Assembly (NCBI RefSeq): GCF_036588685.1
Contig: NC_086383.1
Span: forward strand, 49,558,448-49,622,447
Reading direction: 5' to 3'
DNA from: Mytilus trossulus
Lineage: Eukaryota; Mollusca; Bivalvia; Mytilida; Mytilidae
DNA: 64,000 nucleotides
A program made the translations under genes and the position numbers. Positions 23,506-33,474 of this stretch are shown one piece after another. The notes under the pieces were generated by a model. That model was not told where the DNA came from. It made no database searches and saw only the letters and a program-made list of their open reading frames with translations. The number at the start of each line of letters is the position of its first letter. Position 1 is the stretch's first letter.

Positions 23506-25362
23506 ATGAGCAAAATAGATGAAACACTTTCTCTTCAGTTTTACCAATATTTGAATAATATTATTGGATCAGAGGACGTTGTAAAAACAAGAAGAAATAT
23601 ATTTTACGCAATCGAGTTTGGTACTCCAAATTCTTCCCACATAATGATAAGTAGTGGGAGTAAAGCAGAAGGCTTAGACCTCAAAGACAGTGATTACGAT
23701 CAAATGTACGTTTGTGTGTCGTATCGTGTTTACAATACTACAAAAAATGTGTCAACGTCCTCAAATAGAATACCGATAATTATGGACAGCAGTAACACTA
23801 AACCGGGGTTTACGAAGCTTAAGATGTATAACATGTCTCGTGCTAGAGGAGACAAATTTTGTGAGATTGAAGAAGGGAAAGCATACTTTTCAAGTAAACT
23901 TTTTCGGGAGCATAATTTGACAAATGAAATGATTATTCATGGACCATGTCAATCTACACTAGATGGATTATATGACTTTGCACATTGTTTTAGATGTAAA
24001 GAATGGATAAAACAGGCTGAACAGTGGATTTACAGACCCAGATCGTCTTGGCCCGATTACAAATTAGTTTCATCTATTGTCCAGTACGGAGTTTTATTTG
24101 TCCCTGTCGGCTGTAAAGGATCGTCGAATGAAGATTACGAATTTCGGATATCGTTTTCAATGGCAGAGAAACAACTTATTTTTTCCTTTTCCCATACACA
24201 GTTATTATGTTATGCATTAATGAAAATAATTTTGAAAGACATTATAAAGACAAAACACGGTGATCTAATCTGTTCTTATTTTCTTAAAACAATAATGTTC
24301 TGGATAAGTGAAGAATCAAGTCCTTCAAAATGGCAGCCTGTGAATATGATTCCCTGTTTTATCAACTGTATAAAACGACTGATTTACTGTGTTCAATATA
24401 AAACTTGTCTTCATTATTTTATACCAGAATACAACCTATTCGAATGTCGATTTACTGATTACCAACATAAATGTTTACTTGATACGCTACATGAAATATA
24501 CCATTCACTATGGACAAACGTGTTTCATACGGATACATTTCAAAGTTTTATAGCAAAACAAAGAGTTTCATCCTCTGCTTATTTAAAAGTATCAGCTCTT
24601 TCGTGTTTAATATTAAACACATTTGTGTATAGGTATTCCGACTGCCTTGTTAACATTACTCTTTTTCTTAAAATCAAAGACAACGACCTTTCTACATACA
24701 TGAAGTCATTGATTTTTAATGAGTTAATACACTTAATGAACAATGACAAACAAGAAAAGCAATTGGGACGCATTAAACTTATAATGATCAATTTACGTTG
24801 TTTAACAGACAGTAACAAATTCATATATTCGCAATACCAGACAAGCTTGAAATACTTCAAAGCAGGACTACACTGCAATGCTACTTCCGGATGGTCATTG
24901 TTAGCATCGTTATTTTATAAACACAAGAGATTCAACGAATGTATAGATATCATAAACTACACTTTGTCAAATTGTACTCCTGATAAAATTGTGTTGCGCT
25001 TAGGCGTTACTTTGATGGAACAAACATTTTTCCAAAAAATAAAAAACATAGCTGGATTTTTAACCACGTGTAAACATTTTATTATTGAAGATTTGCGGTT
25101 TCCCAGTCCATTTAATCTATTACCAGTAGAACTAATGTCTTTGATTGAACCCGACCGTGGTGATGTGTTTATTCCACCTGTTGTCTATTTGAATACGTTA
25201 GCGTTTTTGTGCTCACATCATCTTAAAGATAATAGAGGAAAACAAACAGCGCTTCAAGATCTGGGCCTAACGATTCGAGAAAGATATCTTATGGTTCCAA
25301 ATAATACGATAGTGTTAGAAGTGGCAAAACAATGCCGTAGTATTGTTGAAAGTATAATGTAA
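23506..25362 (+). CDS. Mab-21/cGAS-like nucleotidyltransferase-fold protein
   Basis: A 618-residue intact frame with no intron in the CDS. Residues 51-56 (GSKAEG) and 61-65 (DSDYD) form the nucleotidyltransferase GS plus D-x-D active-site pattern of the Mab-21/cGAS family. A C-x2-C pair (HCFRCKEW, about 159-166) may bind zinc. Around residues 195-250 the family signature VLFVPVGCKG, RISFSMAEKQLI and HTQLLCYALMKIILKD marks the second half of the Mab-21 fold. The C-terminal third (about 445-480: KAGLHCN...WSLLASLFYKHKR) looks like helical TPR-type repeats, as in many bivalve members. Bivalves have large sets of these proteins, some acting as cGAS-like nucleic-acid sensors. A third catalytic carboxylate could not be placed by eye, so enzymatic activity is open. 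A 3' splice site lies 12 bases before the ATG, so the leader contains an intron. It is convergent with the paralogue at 30,841-32,667. Confidence 0.9.
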   Translation: MSKIDETLSLQFYQYLNNIIGSEDVVKTRRNIFYAIEFGTPNSSHIMISSGSKAEGLDLKDSDYDQMYVCVSYRVYNTTKNVSTSSNRIPIIMDSSNTKPGFTKLKMYNMSRARGDKFCEIEEGKAYFSSKLFREHNLTNEMIIHGPCQSTLDGLYDFAHCFRCKEWIKQAEQWIYRPRSSWPDYKLVSSIVQYGVLFVPVGCKGSSNEDYEFRISFSMAEKQLIFSFSHTQLLCYALMKIILKDIIKTKHGDLICSYFLKTIMFWISEESSPSKWQPVNMIPCFINCIKRLIYCVQYKTCLHYFIPEYNLFECRFTDYQHKCLLDTLHEIYHSLWTNVFHTDTFQSFIAKQRVSSSAYLKVSALSCLILNTFVYRYSDCLVNITLFLKIKDNDLSTYMKSLIFNELIHLMNNDKQEKQLGRIKLIMINLRCLTDSNKFIYSQYQTSLKYFKAGLHCNATSGWSLLASLFYKHKRFNECIDIINYTLSNCTPDKIVLRLGVTLMEQTFFQKIKNIAGFLTTCKHFIIEDLRFPSPFNLLPVELMSLIEPDRGDVFIPPVVYLNTLAFLCSHHLKDNRGKQTALQDLGLTIRERYLMVPNNTIVLEVAKQCRSIVESIM

Positions 25363-25622
25363 TAGTTTAATTCATAAACATGTTTGTATGTTTAATAGAT
25401 AAGTATTCCGTGTAGAACAAATATATGCTTACACGTACATTGGATCAGCAAACTCCTGGAAGTTATAGAAGTAATAGCAAAAGGAAACACATAAAGGTTA
25501 AACGGCAGAATTTCATTGGCCGTAGGGATAGAGATAGCCTTTTTAGAATGTTCACCACTTTCTAATACTGACCAAAAATCACATACATAGATAACAATAG
25601 TACTTTCATCAAAATATTTAGA

Positions 25623-25628
25623 AATAAA
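25623..25628 (+). promoter_or_regulatory. possible polyadenylation signal
   Basis: AATAAA about 260 bases after the stop of the first Mab-21-like gene. It is the first canonical hexamer noticed downstream. Confidence 0.35.
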
Positions 25629-25854
25629 TTTAAGTATGTATGATGACCGTCTCCTGTTTCTGCTATCTTTATAAACCTAAGGCATATTCGAGATTTTATC
25701 ATGTAGTGAACATGAAATTCTGAAATCTATTTTCATCCATATGTTTAACTATTTTATATTTTTCTACATGCATGACTAATCCATCAGATTGAAAAAATAC
25801 GTGCAGTATATGCTGCACTTATTGTGCAATCACAATGCTCAGATAGATTGACAT

Positions 25855-26045
25855 AAGAGTAATATCACAAAAAAACTGAACTCCAAGGAAAATTAAAAAC
25901 GGAAAGTCCTTAATCAAATGCAAAACTCAAACGAATGGATAACAACTGTCATATTCCTGACTTGGTACAGGTATTTTCTAATGTACAATGTAGTGGATTA
26001 AACCTAGATTTATAGATAGCTAAACCTCTCACGTGTATAAAACAT
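25855..26045 (+). repeat. dispersed repeat, 'actgaactccaagg' family
   Basis: Contains actgaactccaaggaaaatt, ggaaagtccttaatcaaatg, gtcatattcctgacttggta and aaacctctcacgtg. Same family as 8,205-8,655. Confidence 0.75.
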
Positions 26046-26689
26046 ATTTAATAATGTTAATACTATTTCGAGAAGAAGCATATTGTTGACCATTGAAATA
26101 GGAAATTTAACTAACACCAGTGTAGTGGCTTATTCAGGTCTGCAATTTGTAATCTTCAACATTATAAACATAATATAATTCATGACTTAAATCAGTTTTT
26201 ATTGATCTTGTATTGGGTAAGGTGAGGGTGAACCATCAATAAACAAATAAACACTGACACATTGTATATGGGTCTGTTCATACTCAGGAGCCTGCAATGC
26301 AGTTGTTGCCATCGGTTGATGTATAAAACATTTGTTTTTAGTTTATTGTTGTGTTAGAAATCAGTTCTTTGGTCTTTTCGTTTGAATTATTTTTCATTAG
26401 TGTCATGTCGGGGACATTCATAGCTGAGTAGATGATATTGGTTTTCCAAAGACTGTGACATATATAGTTTACTGAGGTAATTCCCGTGACGTCATTTGTA
26501 GAGGAAACATGCATCTGTTGTACAAAATGTTAAGCCTGGTATCTATATTGAGCTTATTGGACAGACTCACCGCTATAAAGATTTTAGAGATAAGGATACA
26601 ACAAATACAGATAGAAAAAACTTTCCTTGATAGATGGTTGCTGATCTCAAGAAGCTAGAAAACCAAGAGTTCTGAATGGTGAAGTAAAT

Positions 26690-27063
26690 CAACCAACTCG
26701 TAATGGCGTCCGTAAAATTTACGAAGGGATGGTTTAATTTTCACCATTTGGAACTCTTGGTTTAATAGTTTCCTTGTGAGCAGCAACCCTCTTAAAGAAA
26801 ATCATGATAGAAAATGCAAGCACGGGAATATTGTATCAATTCAAGTTGGGAGATATATACCCGTATGCAGGTGCTGCTGTAATGTTGCAACTTAGAAACG
26901 AAAATTTTACAATTGGAAAGCTAAAATCATCTCTTTTGTCGTAAAGTTTTGTTTTCAACCGCCCCTCATTGTCAATTTCTGTATGTAAGTCAAGATATGA
27001 GGCCGACTTAACTGTATCTGTAGTATCCTTTATCTCTAGTTCGATGGGATAGATGCGTTCCAC
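26690..27063 (-). pseudogene. reverse-transcriptase fragment of an unclassified retroelement
   Basis: The minus strand encodes ELEIKDTTDT, SASYLDLHTEID, GRLKTKLYDKRDDF and NITAAPAYG. This resembles the C-terminal part of a reverse transcriptase with a Penelope-like 'YLD---DG-L-TKLYDKRDDF' pattern. It is followed downstream by sequence homologous to the non-coding part of the copy at 48,595-49,190. No upstream palm motifs are present, so the copy is truncated. Confidence 0.6.
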
Positions 27064-27478
27064 ATATAGTCACCAAATTTTGAATTATTTAGTGAAAGAA
27101 CATCATATAAAGAAAGATTGACAGATGTTTTGAAAATGGCCCTGTTGTGCAATAAATTCATAGAAATCGGCCGTAATGAAACTGTAATTAATATTAGTAC
27201 TATCCTTTAGGGGCAACCAACAGTAAAACAAAGAATTAATCAAAAATAGGAACATTTTTACACTAATTCACAAGCATGTTGAAGATGTGTTTGATAAGTT
27301 AAATTTACACCAGATTTAATATCTAGATTGAAAATATATTTTTCAATTGACTTGTGAAACTGGTTTCATACAGATTATTTACATTGTACATGATATAGTA
27401 TACTTTTGATTGGGCTTGACTATTGACTATTGTCTCCGCCCAAAGGATGATAAAACTTAAGCTAATAATGGTTGCATG
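27064..27478. other. no gene recognised
   Basis: AT-rich sequence without recognisable repeats or exons. Confidence 0.4.
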
Positions 27479-27800
27479 GTTCAGCTAGCAATCAAAGTAG
27501 TCAAGAATATCACATTTACCTACACACTCAGGTAAATGTGTTGTCAAATATTTACAGATGATTGCATTGATTGTGTATGTAAAGGTAATATCTTCGGTTA
27601 GCTTGCTTCCTAGCTGAACCGTGAAGTAATTATAAGGTAAAGAATATTACCATCCTTTCGAAGATTGGTTATCTGTCGGACTTGTCTGCTCTTAAAGGAA
27701 GGTAGTTTACCCAACCTAACATTCCCTCACGGTTCAGCTAGCAAGCAAGCTAACAAAGATACTACATTTACCTACACAAGCAATTCAATCGGCTGTAACA
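27479..27800. repeat. inverted/direct copies of a 'cggttcagctagcaagcaag' repeat
   Basis: Three copies in + (27,479), - (27,555-27,626) and + (27,728-27,800) orientation. The last two form a roughly 72-bp imperfect inverted repeat around a ~100-bp spacer. Each carries ggttcagctagcaagcaagc followed by a segment like gatattacctttacatacac. A fourth copy lies at 38,765-38,850. Confidence 0.75.
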
Positions 27801-28650
27801 TGTGCTATTTACTTGGGACAACTTTGACTATTGAAGTTCGAACCTTAATATTTTTTCGGATTTGTTTATAGAAGGTACACGAACCTTCTTTCATAAATCA
27901 TTTCAGTACCGAAGCACTAATTACAGAGCTGTTGATTCCCTCGGGATTTACCGTCAATCAGCAGTGAATGATGTTTTTGTCTTTTTGGGGGGAACTATGC
28001 GTGTTTTCTTATTATTTGGCATTATACCGTTAATGAACTCTTCATATATACAAGGATTAGAATTTTACACCATATTCACGTTTCGTTTAGAAAAGATTCC
28101 CTAATGACGCTCGAAAAAATATACCAAATAAAGTATTTATACTATTAAACGAGAAGACCTCATTTTGTGTGTCGCTTCTCTTCCTTCCATAATAAGTTGA
28201 TCATCATGTCTCTGTGTTCTTTAGGAAGCATGCATAGTCGCATAAGCCATCCATTCTTATGATTATTCAGATTGAGTTATTTTGGGAGAAAAACGACAAA
28301 ATAGGTGTCCGGATATTGTTTCAATACTGACTTTTAATCATAGATAAGACTTCCGGGTTTAAACATGCACAAGAACAACCAATCGTATTATAAATTACAA
28401 AATTGAAAAATTAATAAGACATTCAGAGCGTTCTCCATATCATGTTTTTTAGATCGCAAGAACCACAACCATTATACCTCCTTTTGGACAATAATGTTTT
28501 CGCGTTTATCCACCCGTGAACTACGATTATACTACTATAATATATAGATCTCGGTCTACTTTTTTTCTGAAATATTTAATATCTCAGGGGTCATACCAAT
28601 TGCATATATATTGAAATAAGTAAAACATGTTGAAACAAGAATGTGTCCAT
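27801..28650. other. no gene recognised
   Basis: Short frames at 27,665-27,871 and 27,862-28,104 overlap the repeat above or have no recognisable content. Confidence 0.4.
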
Positions 28651-28654
28651 AGTA

Positions 28655-28985
28655 TACGGATGCCACATCGGCACTATCATTTACTATGTTTAGTGGACAG
28701 TGAAATGGGGTAAAATCTCTAATTCGGCATGAAAATTAAAAAGATCCTATCATAGGAAAAATATTTACTAAGGTTTGAGTTGGTTGGACTTCAACTTCAT
28801 CAAAAACTACCTCGACAAAAACTTTAACCTGAAGCGGGAAAGCCGGACGGACGAACAAACGAACGGACGAGCAGACAAGAAAACATAATAACCATAAATG
28901 GGGCATAAAAATTAATTGTTGAAAGTGAAAACATTAACCTGAAGCCGGACAGAAGGACGGACGAACGACCGAACACACGAGCAGA
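28655..28985 (-). repeat. GTCCG-rich repeat, reversed copy
   Basis: Reverse orientation of the 13,140 family: gttggacttcaacttcatca, actttaacctgaagcggg, then ggacggacgaacaaacgaac. The last ~100 bases repeat the CGGACGGACG head. Confidence 0.75.
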
Positions 28986-29084
28986 CTAGAAAACATAATT
29001 CCAATACATTGGGCATACAAATTTATTGTTGAAAGTGAGAGTAGTGTTTGGCCAACATGAAAGTAAGGTAGAGATTAGATGGAG

Positions 29085-29280
29085 GTAGGACTTATTCGGG
29101 ACGTCGTGATCGGGTGTTTTTAAGCTAGGGATTTCGGGACTGATCTTTACGGGTTGTGGGAATATTTTCTTTTTAATTTCGGGATGTCGGGATATGAATT
29201 TCATTAAAACACGCACCTCGGGATTTCATGTTTTAAAGCCAAGGATTTCGGAGTCAGGGCCCCTCAGACTACCCCTCAAA
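29085..29280 (+). repeat. 'ttcgggat' dispersed repeat
   Basis: Contains gggtgtttttaagctaggga, cacctcgggatttcatgt and gtcagggcccctcagac. A second copy in the same orientation is at 53,030-53,225. Confidence 0.7.
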
Positions 29281-29296
29281 TGAGCCTTATAGATAT

Positions 29297-29580
29297 AGGA
29301 AGATGTGGTGTGAGTGCCAATGAGACAACTCTCCATCCAAATAACAATTTAAAAATTAAACCATTATAGGTTAAAGTACGGCTTCAACACGGAGCCTTGG
29401 CTCACACCAAACAACAAGCTATAAAGGACCCCAAAATTACTAGTGTAAAACCATTCAAACGGGAAAACCAACGGTCTATTCTATATAAACAAAACGAGAA
29501 ACGAGAAACACGTATATATTACATAAACAAACGACAACTACTGTACATCAGATTCCTTATAGTCATTTATACGAGATTTA
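29297..29580 (+). repeat. 'gatgtggtatga' dispersed repeat, long subfamily
   Basis: gaagatgtggtgtgagtgcc, then caactctccatccaaataac, acacggagccttggctcaca and aacaagctataaaggacccc. The 81-codon open frame inside it is not a gene. Confidence 0.75.
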
Positions 29581-29939
29581 AATCCTACCATTGGCATGTT
29601 AATAGGACTCTCAAAAGGAAAAGCACTGATGGATTGTCCTAGAAGCACATTTTATTAGAATAATAATGGTCTATAAACAGTTCAAATATTTCATGTTTGA
29701 AGCGGTGCAAATTTTTAATTTAATTTGACTTTTCCCAAAAAATGCACTGTAGCAAAGGGGAAGAATAATTGTGGTATAAGGCCAGAAACACGAAAAATAA
29801 TTCAGTGATTTAACAGAAAGGAAACACATAACGGACTTTGGAAAAAATAGACAGGGGTTTTGCTACCATATATGAAATTCTCCAGTCATAATATCTTTTA
29901 CAAAAATTCGTCCTACAACAGTTGACAAGCTGTATATGA

Positions 29940-30180
29940 CCCCGCGATTTTGCGGGTGTTTTCAAGTAAGGTTGAAGGGCGTTGAGGACCCAAATTACGA
30001 AAAGTTTAGACAAATACAGCTATGGTAATCTATTCCTAGGTTGGAAAATCCTTAGTGTTTAGAAAAAGTTTTGTGAACAGTAAATTTATAGCTATTTATT
30101 ATAATCATATCAATGATAAATCCTGTCAACACAGAAGTGCTGACAACTTAATATAAGCTGGTAAATTTGTTAAGTACACT
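29940..30180 (+). repeat. partial 'gacgcgcg' family repeat
   Basis: Retains the internal part (ttgaagggcgttgaggaccc, acaaatacagctatggtaat, tgtcaacacagaagtgctga) but lacks the tacgccagacgcgcg head. Confidence 0.6.
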
Positions 30181-30189
30181 AGAGACGAT

Positions 30190-30650
30190 TAACGTCTTCA
30201 TCCCTTCGAAAAATTTAAGGACGACATTACGAGTTGGTTGACCGTTATGGAATATCTGTTTGACAGATGACGACTGATATGTTCAAAACTTGTAACCACA
30301 ACCCCGTCCTCGAATGTAAGCTACCGAATTAGACTTGACATCCAGTGTGTATGATGTAACATGACGGATGCCACATGTGGAGCAGGTTCTGTTTTCCCTT
30401 CAAGAGCACCTCAGATCACCTATGTGTTTTGTGGTGTTCGTATTGCTCGTGTTTGTATTTTCGACATTTTTTGTTGTTTGCTATTACATTGTCAATATAT
30501 ATAATGAAAGATGTGGTATGATTGCAAATGAGACAACTCTCCACAAGAGATCAAAATGACACAGCAATTAACAACTACAGGTCATCGTACGGCCATCAAC
30601 AATGAGCAAAGCCCATCCCGCATAGTCAGTCAAATTCAGTTTGTGGTTGA
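30190..30650 (+). mobile_element. retroelement 3' tail joined to a 'gatgtggtatga' repeat
   Basis: The start encodes remnants of GRHYELVDRYGISV and QMTTDMF with stops, matching the reverse-transcriptase C-terminus at 48,901-49,107. The element's tail follows (gccacatgtggagcagg, agagcacctcagatcaccta). At about 30,497, after attgtcaatata, it switches directly to gatgtggtatgattgcaaat. The mirror arrangement occurs at 34,908-35,290. Confidence 0.6.
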
Positions 30651-30767
30651 CTTTTTTGGAGTGTAAATATTCAATTGGTATCTTTCGGCTCTCTTTTTCA
30701 TACCATGTTATCATCTAACTTTTTTTATCATAGGCAATCAAGAGATACCGGGATTATTATTTTACTC

Positions 30768-30773
30768 TTTATT
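30768..30773 (-). promoter_or_regulatory. polyadenylation signal of the second Mab-21-like gene
   Basis: AATAAA on the minus strand about 70 bases after the stop codon at 30,841. Confidence 0.5.
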
Positions 30774-30840
30774 TGTTCGCCATTATTGAGTGAAGATATA
30801 ACAATCATAGGGATGTACATTTGTTTTAATGACTCAACGA

Positions 30841-32667
30841 TTACATCATACATTTAGCAATGTGTAAACAGGTCTTTGCAATTTGGAAGTACGACTCGTT
30901 CTCAATAAAATATAATTCTCGAACTGTTAGTTCCAATTCTCGAAGTGAATATCTTTTGCCTCTACTGTCTCCTAGATGATGTAAGCATAAGAACAGTAAT
31001 ATTTGTAAATAAACAACAGGAGGGAACATTAGGAAAACTTCATTAAAAAGTTCAAACACAGGGGTCAGTTCTACAGGCAGTAAACAAAACGGCGCGTGAA
31101 ACTGCACACTTTCAATTAATAAATGTTTACAAGTTGATAATAATCCAATTGCATCTTTCATTTTACGAAAAATAGTCTGTTCGCTTAAATCATTGTCACT
31201 ATGTAGCTTAATTTTATCAGGAGTACATTTGGACAAACAGTAGTTTAAAACATCTATACATTCATGGAATCTCTTTTGTTTATAAAATAATGATGCTAAC
31301 AATGACCAAGCGGAAATAATGTTGCAAATCAGCCCTGCCTTAAAATAATGCAAGCTTTTCTTGTATTGTTTGTATAAAGACTTGTTTCTGCCGGTAAGTA
31401 AGTTATTATTGTTTGGTAACTGCATCCATTGAAGGGAATTCAGTGAAATGAGGTATGCCGACATCTCTTTGTCGTTTATATTGGTTAAATGTGTGATGGT
31501 TTGTTTGATGTTCCAAGTAAATAAGGTATGAAACGGCATGTGCGTGTATGATAAGCATGATAGTGCTGACGCTGTTAAATAAGATGAGAGTGAATCAATT
31601 TTTTCTATTCTATAGTTCTGGAATGTAGCCGTATCAAAAACGTAAGTCCACCATGAACTACTTATATCATGTAATGTAATAAGTAAAGACTTTTGTTGAA
31701 AACCAGTAAATCTGTCTTTGAATAGGTTGTTTTCTGGAATAAAATAATGAAGACATGTGTTATGTTCTACACAATAAATGAGTCGTCTGAAACAGCTCGT
31801 GAAACAGGGAATTATATTGCGAGAATGCCACTGAGAAGGACTTGTTTCTTCACATAACCAGAGCATTATAGTTTTAAGAAAGTATGAGCAAATGAGGCCA
31901 CCGTGTTTTTCTTTAACAGTGTCTTTTAAGATAATTTTCATTAACGCGTAACATAATAACTGTGTATGAGAAAAGGAATGTATAAGTTGTTTTTCTGCCA
32001 TTGAAAATGATATCCGCCATTCCAAATCTTCATTCAATGATCCTTTACAACCGATGGGAACAAATAAAACTCCATGCTTTACAACAGCCGTGACTAATTT
32101 GTTATCGGGCCATGACGATCTGGATCTGTAAATCCAATTATGAGCAGGTGTTATCCATTCGTTACAATGAAAACACCTAGCAGAATCATATGTTAGATCG
32201 CTTGTAGAATGACACGGTCCATGAATAATCATACCATCTTGCAAATAAAGCTCCCGAAATAATTTACTCGAAAAGTTTACTATTCCTTCTTCAATATCAC
32301 AAAATTGATATATAATGGGAAAGCGTCTGTACATTTTGCTTTTTAACAGTTGAAGCTTAGCAAACCCTGGTTTTGTGTCATTCATGTCCATGAGTAAAGG
32401 AATTGTATTTGTAGATATTGATACGTTAAGCATACTTTCGTACACACGCATAAATGCATGAAGAAACATCTGATCATAATCACTGCCCTCGAGGTCCAAA
32501 CCTTCTGCTTTACTCCCACTACTTATACCAACAAAGCCTGGATGTTGAGCAATACAATCTATTGCACAAAATATCTTTCTTCTCGTTTTTACAACATCCT
32601 CTGACCCAATTATATTACATAAATGCTGATAAAAATGAAGTGAAAGGTCTTCGTCTGTTTTGTTCAT
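30841..32667 (-). CDS. Mab-21/cGAS-like nucleotidyltransferase-fold protein (paralogue)
   Basis: A 608-residue intact frame without introns, clearly paralogous to the 618-residue protein at 23,506-25,362. GSKAEG (51-56) and GSDYD (61-65) fall at identical positions, and CFHCNEW, VLFVPIGCKG, WRISFSMAEKQLI and HTQLLCYALMKIILKD are conserved in order. The C-terminal helical region (HYFKAGLICN, WSLLASLFYKQKRF, SKCTPDKI) is shared too. The most divergent part is roughly residues 340-430. It has about ten extra residues after TKPGFAKL and a shorter tail. The minus-strand sequence ttaccattacag ends 9 bases before the ATG, so a leader intron is expected, as in the other copy. The likely role is a cGAS-like innate sensor or another Mab-21 function. 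The ligand, product and the third catalytic acidic residue are undetermined. Confidence 0.9.
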   Translation of the reverse strand: MNKTDEDLSLHFYQHLCNIIGSEDVVKTRRKIFCAIDCIAQHPGFVGISSGSKAEGLDLEGSDYDQMFLHAFMRVYESMLNVSISTNTIPLLMDMNDTKPGFAKLQLLKSKMYRRFPIIYQFCDIEEGIVNFSSKLFRELYLQDGMIIHGPCHSTSDLTYDSARCFHCNEWITPAHNWIYRSRSSWPDNKLVTAVVKHGVLFVPIGCKGSLNEDLEWRISFSMAEKQLIHSFSHTQLLCYALMKIILKDTVKEKHGGLICSYFLKTIMLWLCEETSPSQWHSRNIIPCFTSCFRRLIYCVEHNTCLHYFIPENNLFKDRFTGFQQKSLLITLHDISSSWWTYVFDTATFQNYRIEKIDSLSSYLTASALSCLSYTHMPFHTLFTWNIKQTITHLTNINDKEMSAYLISLNSLQWMQLPNNNNLLTGRNKSLYKQYKKSLHYFKAGLICNIISAWSLLASLFYKQKRFHECIDVLNYCLSKCTPDKIKLHSDNDLSEQTIFRKMKDAIGLLSTCKHLLIESVQFHAPFCLLPVELTPVFELFNEVFLMFPPVVYLQILLFLCLHHLGDSRGKRYSLRELELTVRELYFIENESYFQIAKTCLHIAKCMM

Positions 32668-33474
32668 ATCTTTAATCTGTAATGGTAAAGTAATAAAATC
32701 CTAATGAAATGTTCCATCATGTTTCTAAACATTTTTAAAAGTTACGCAGCAATAATTTTATAAAGTTCGTGTTGCTCAATAATTAGTTTTCTCTACTGTT
32801 GAATGAAGACATTTGTTTGCACTTTTTGGCCTTTAATTAGTCGTGTTTTTGGGAGTTCAAAATATAACAAAATGTGGATGTAGGGTGCCTGTTCCCCTCA
32901 CCAGAATATGGTACAATAAAAACAAAACGAATAACAAAATGACTTGTTGCTTATATAGTTATCAAAGGTACCAGGATATTATATAATAGTCAATTGTTTT
33001 CCACTGACAGGAGTGAAGAATACTTTTATGAAAAGACCTCCATACAATTTTATTTATTTTAACTAAGTTTTCTTAAAGTTGGTAGAATTTAGTTACCGAG
33101 ATTCCCATCTAAATCACGATTCGTGTGATCTCTATTTTAAATTTCTTTACTAAGTTCCGAAAAAAATAGACTTGGATGCTTTGCGCTCCAGTGCAGTGGA
33201 AATCAATCAGATATAAAATGAAAAAAAGGACTTTTGCGGTTATGAATATTGCTCGATGGAAATACAATTTGATTCTTAGAAAACACGTACATCTGTATCT
33301 ATCATGGTGGTATCATTGGTTGCGTTAAGACAAATAATAACATAAGCAAATTAACCACAAGGGTTCAATGGCATTCGTTATGTTACTGGAACGATGTGAA
33401 CGACAAATAACCATTCATAAAAAAGAGAGGCGATATATACCAAAGAGACATCCACACTTGCAATTCGAAAATAA
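32668..33474. other. upstream region of the second Mab-21-like gene
   Basis: Begins with the 3' splice site (AG at 32,678-32,677 on the minus strand). A small head fragment of the gacgcgcg repeat (ttatcaaaggtaccaggata) is at 32,960-32,980. No promoter motif could be assigned. Confidence 0.4.
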
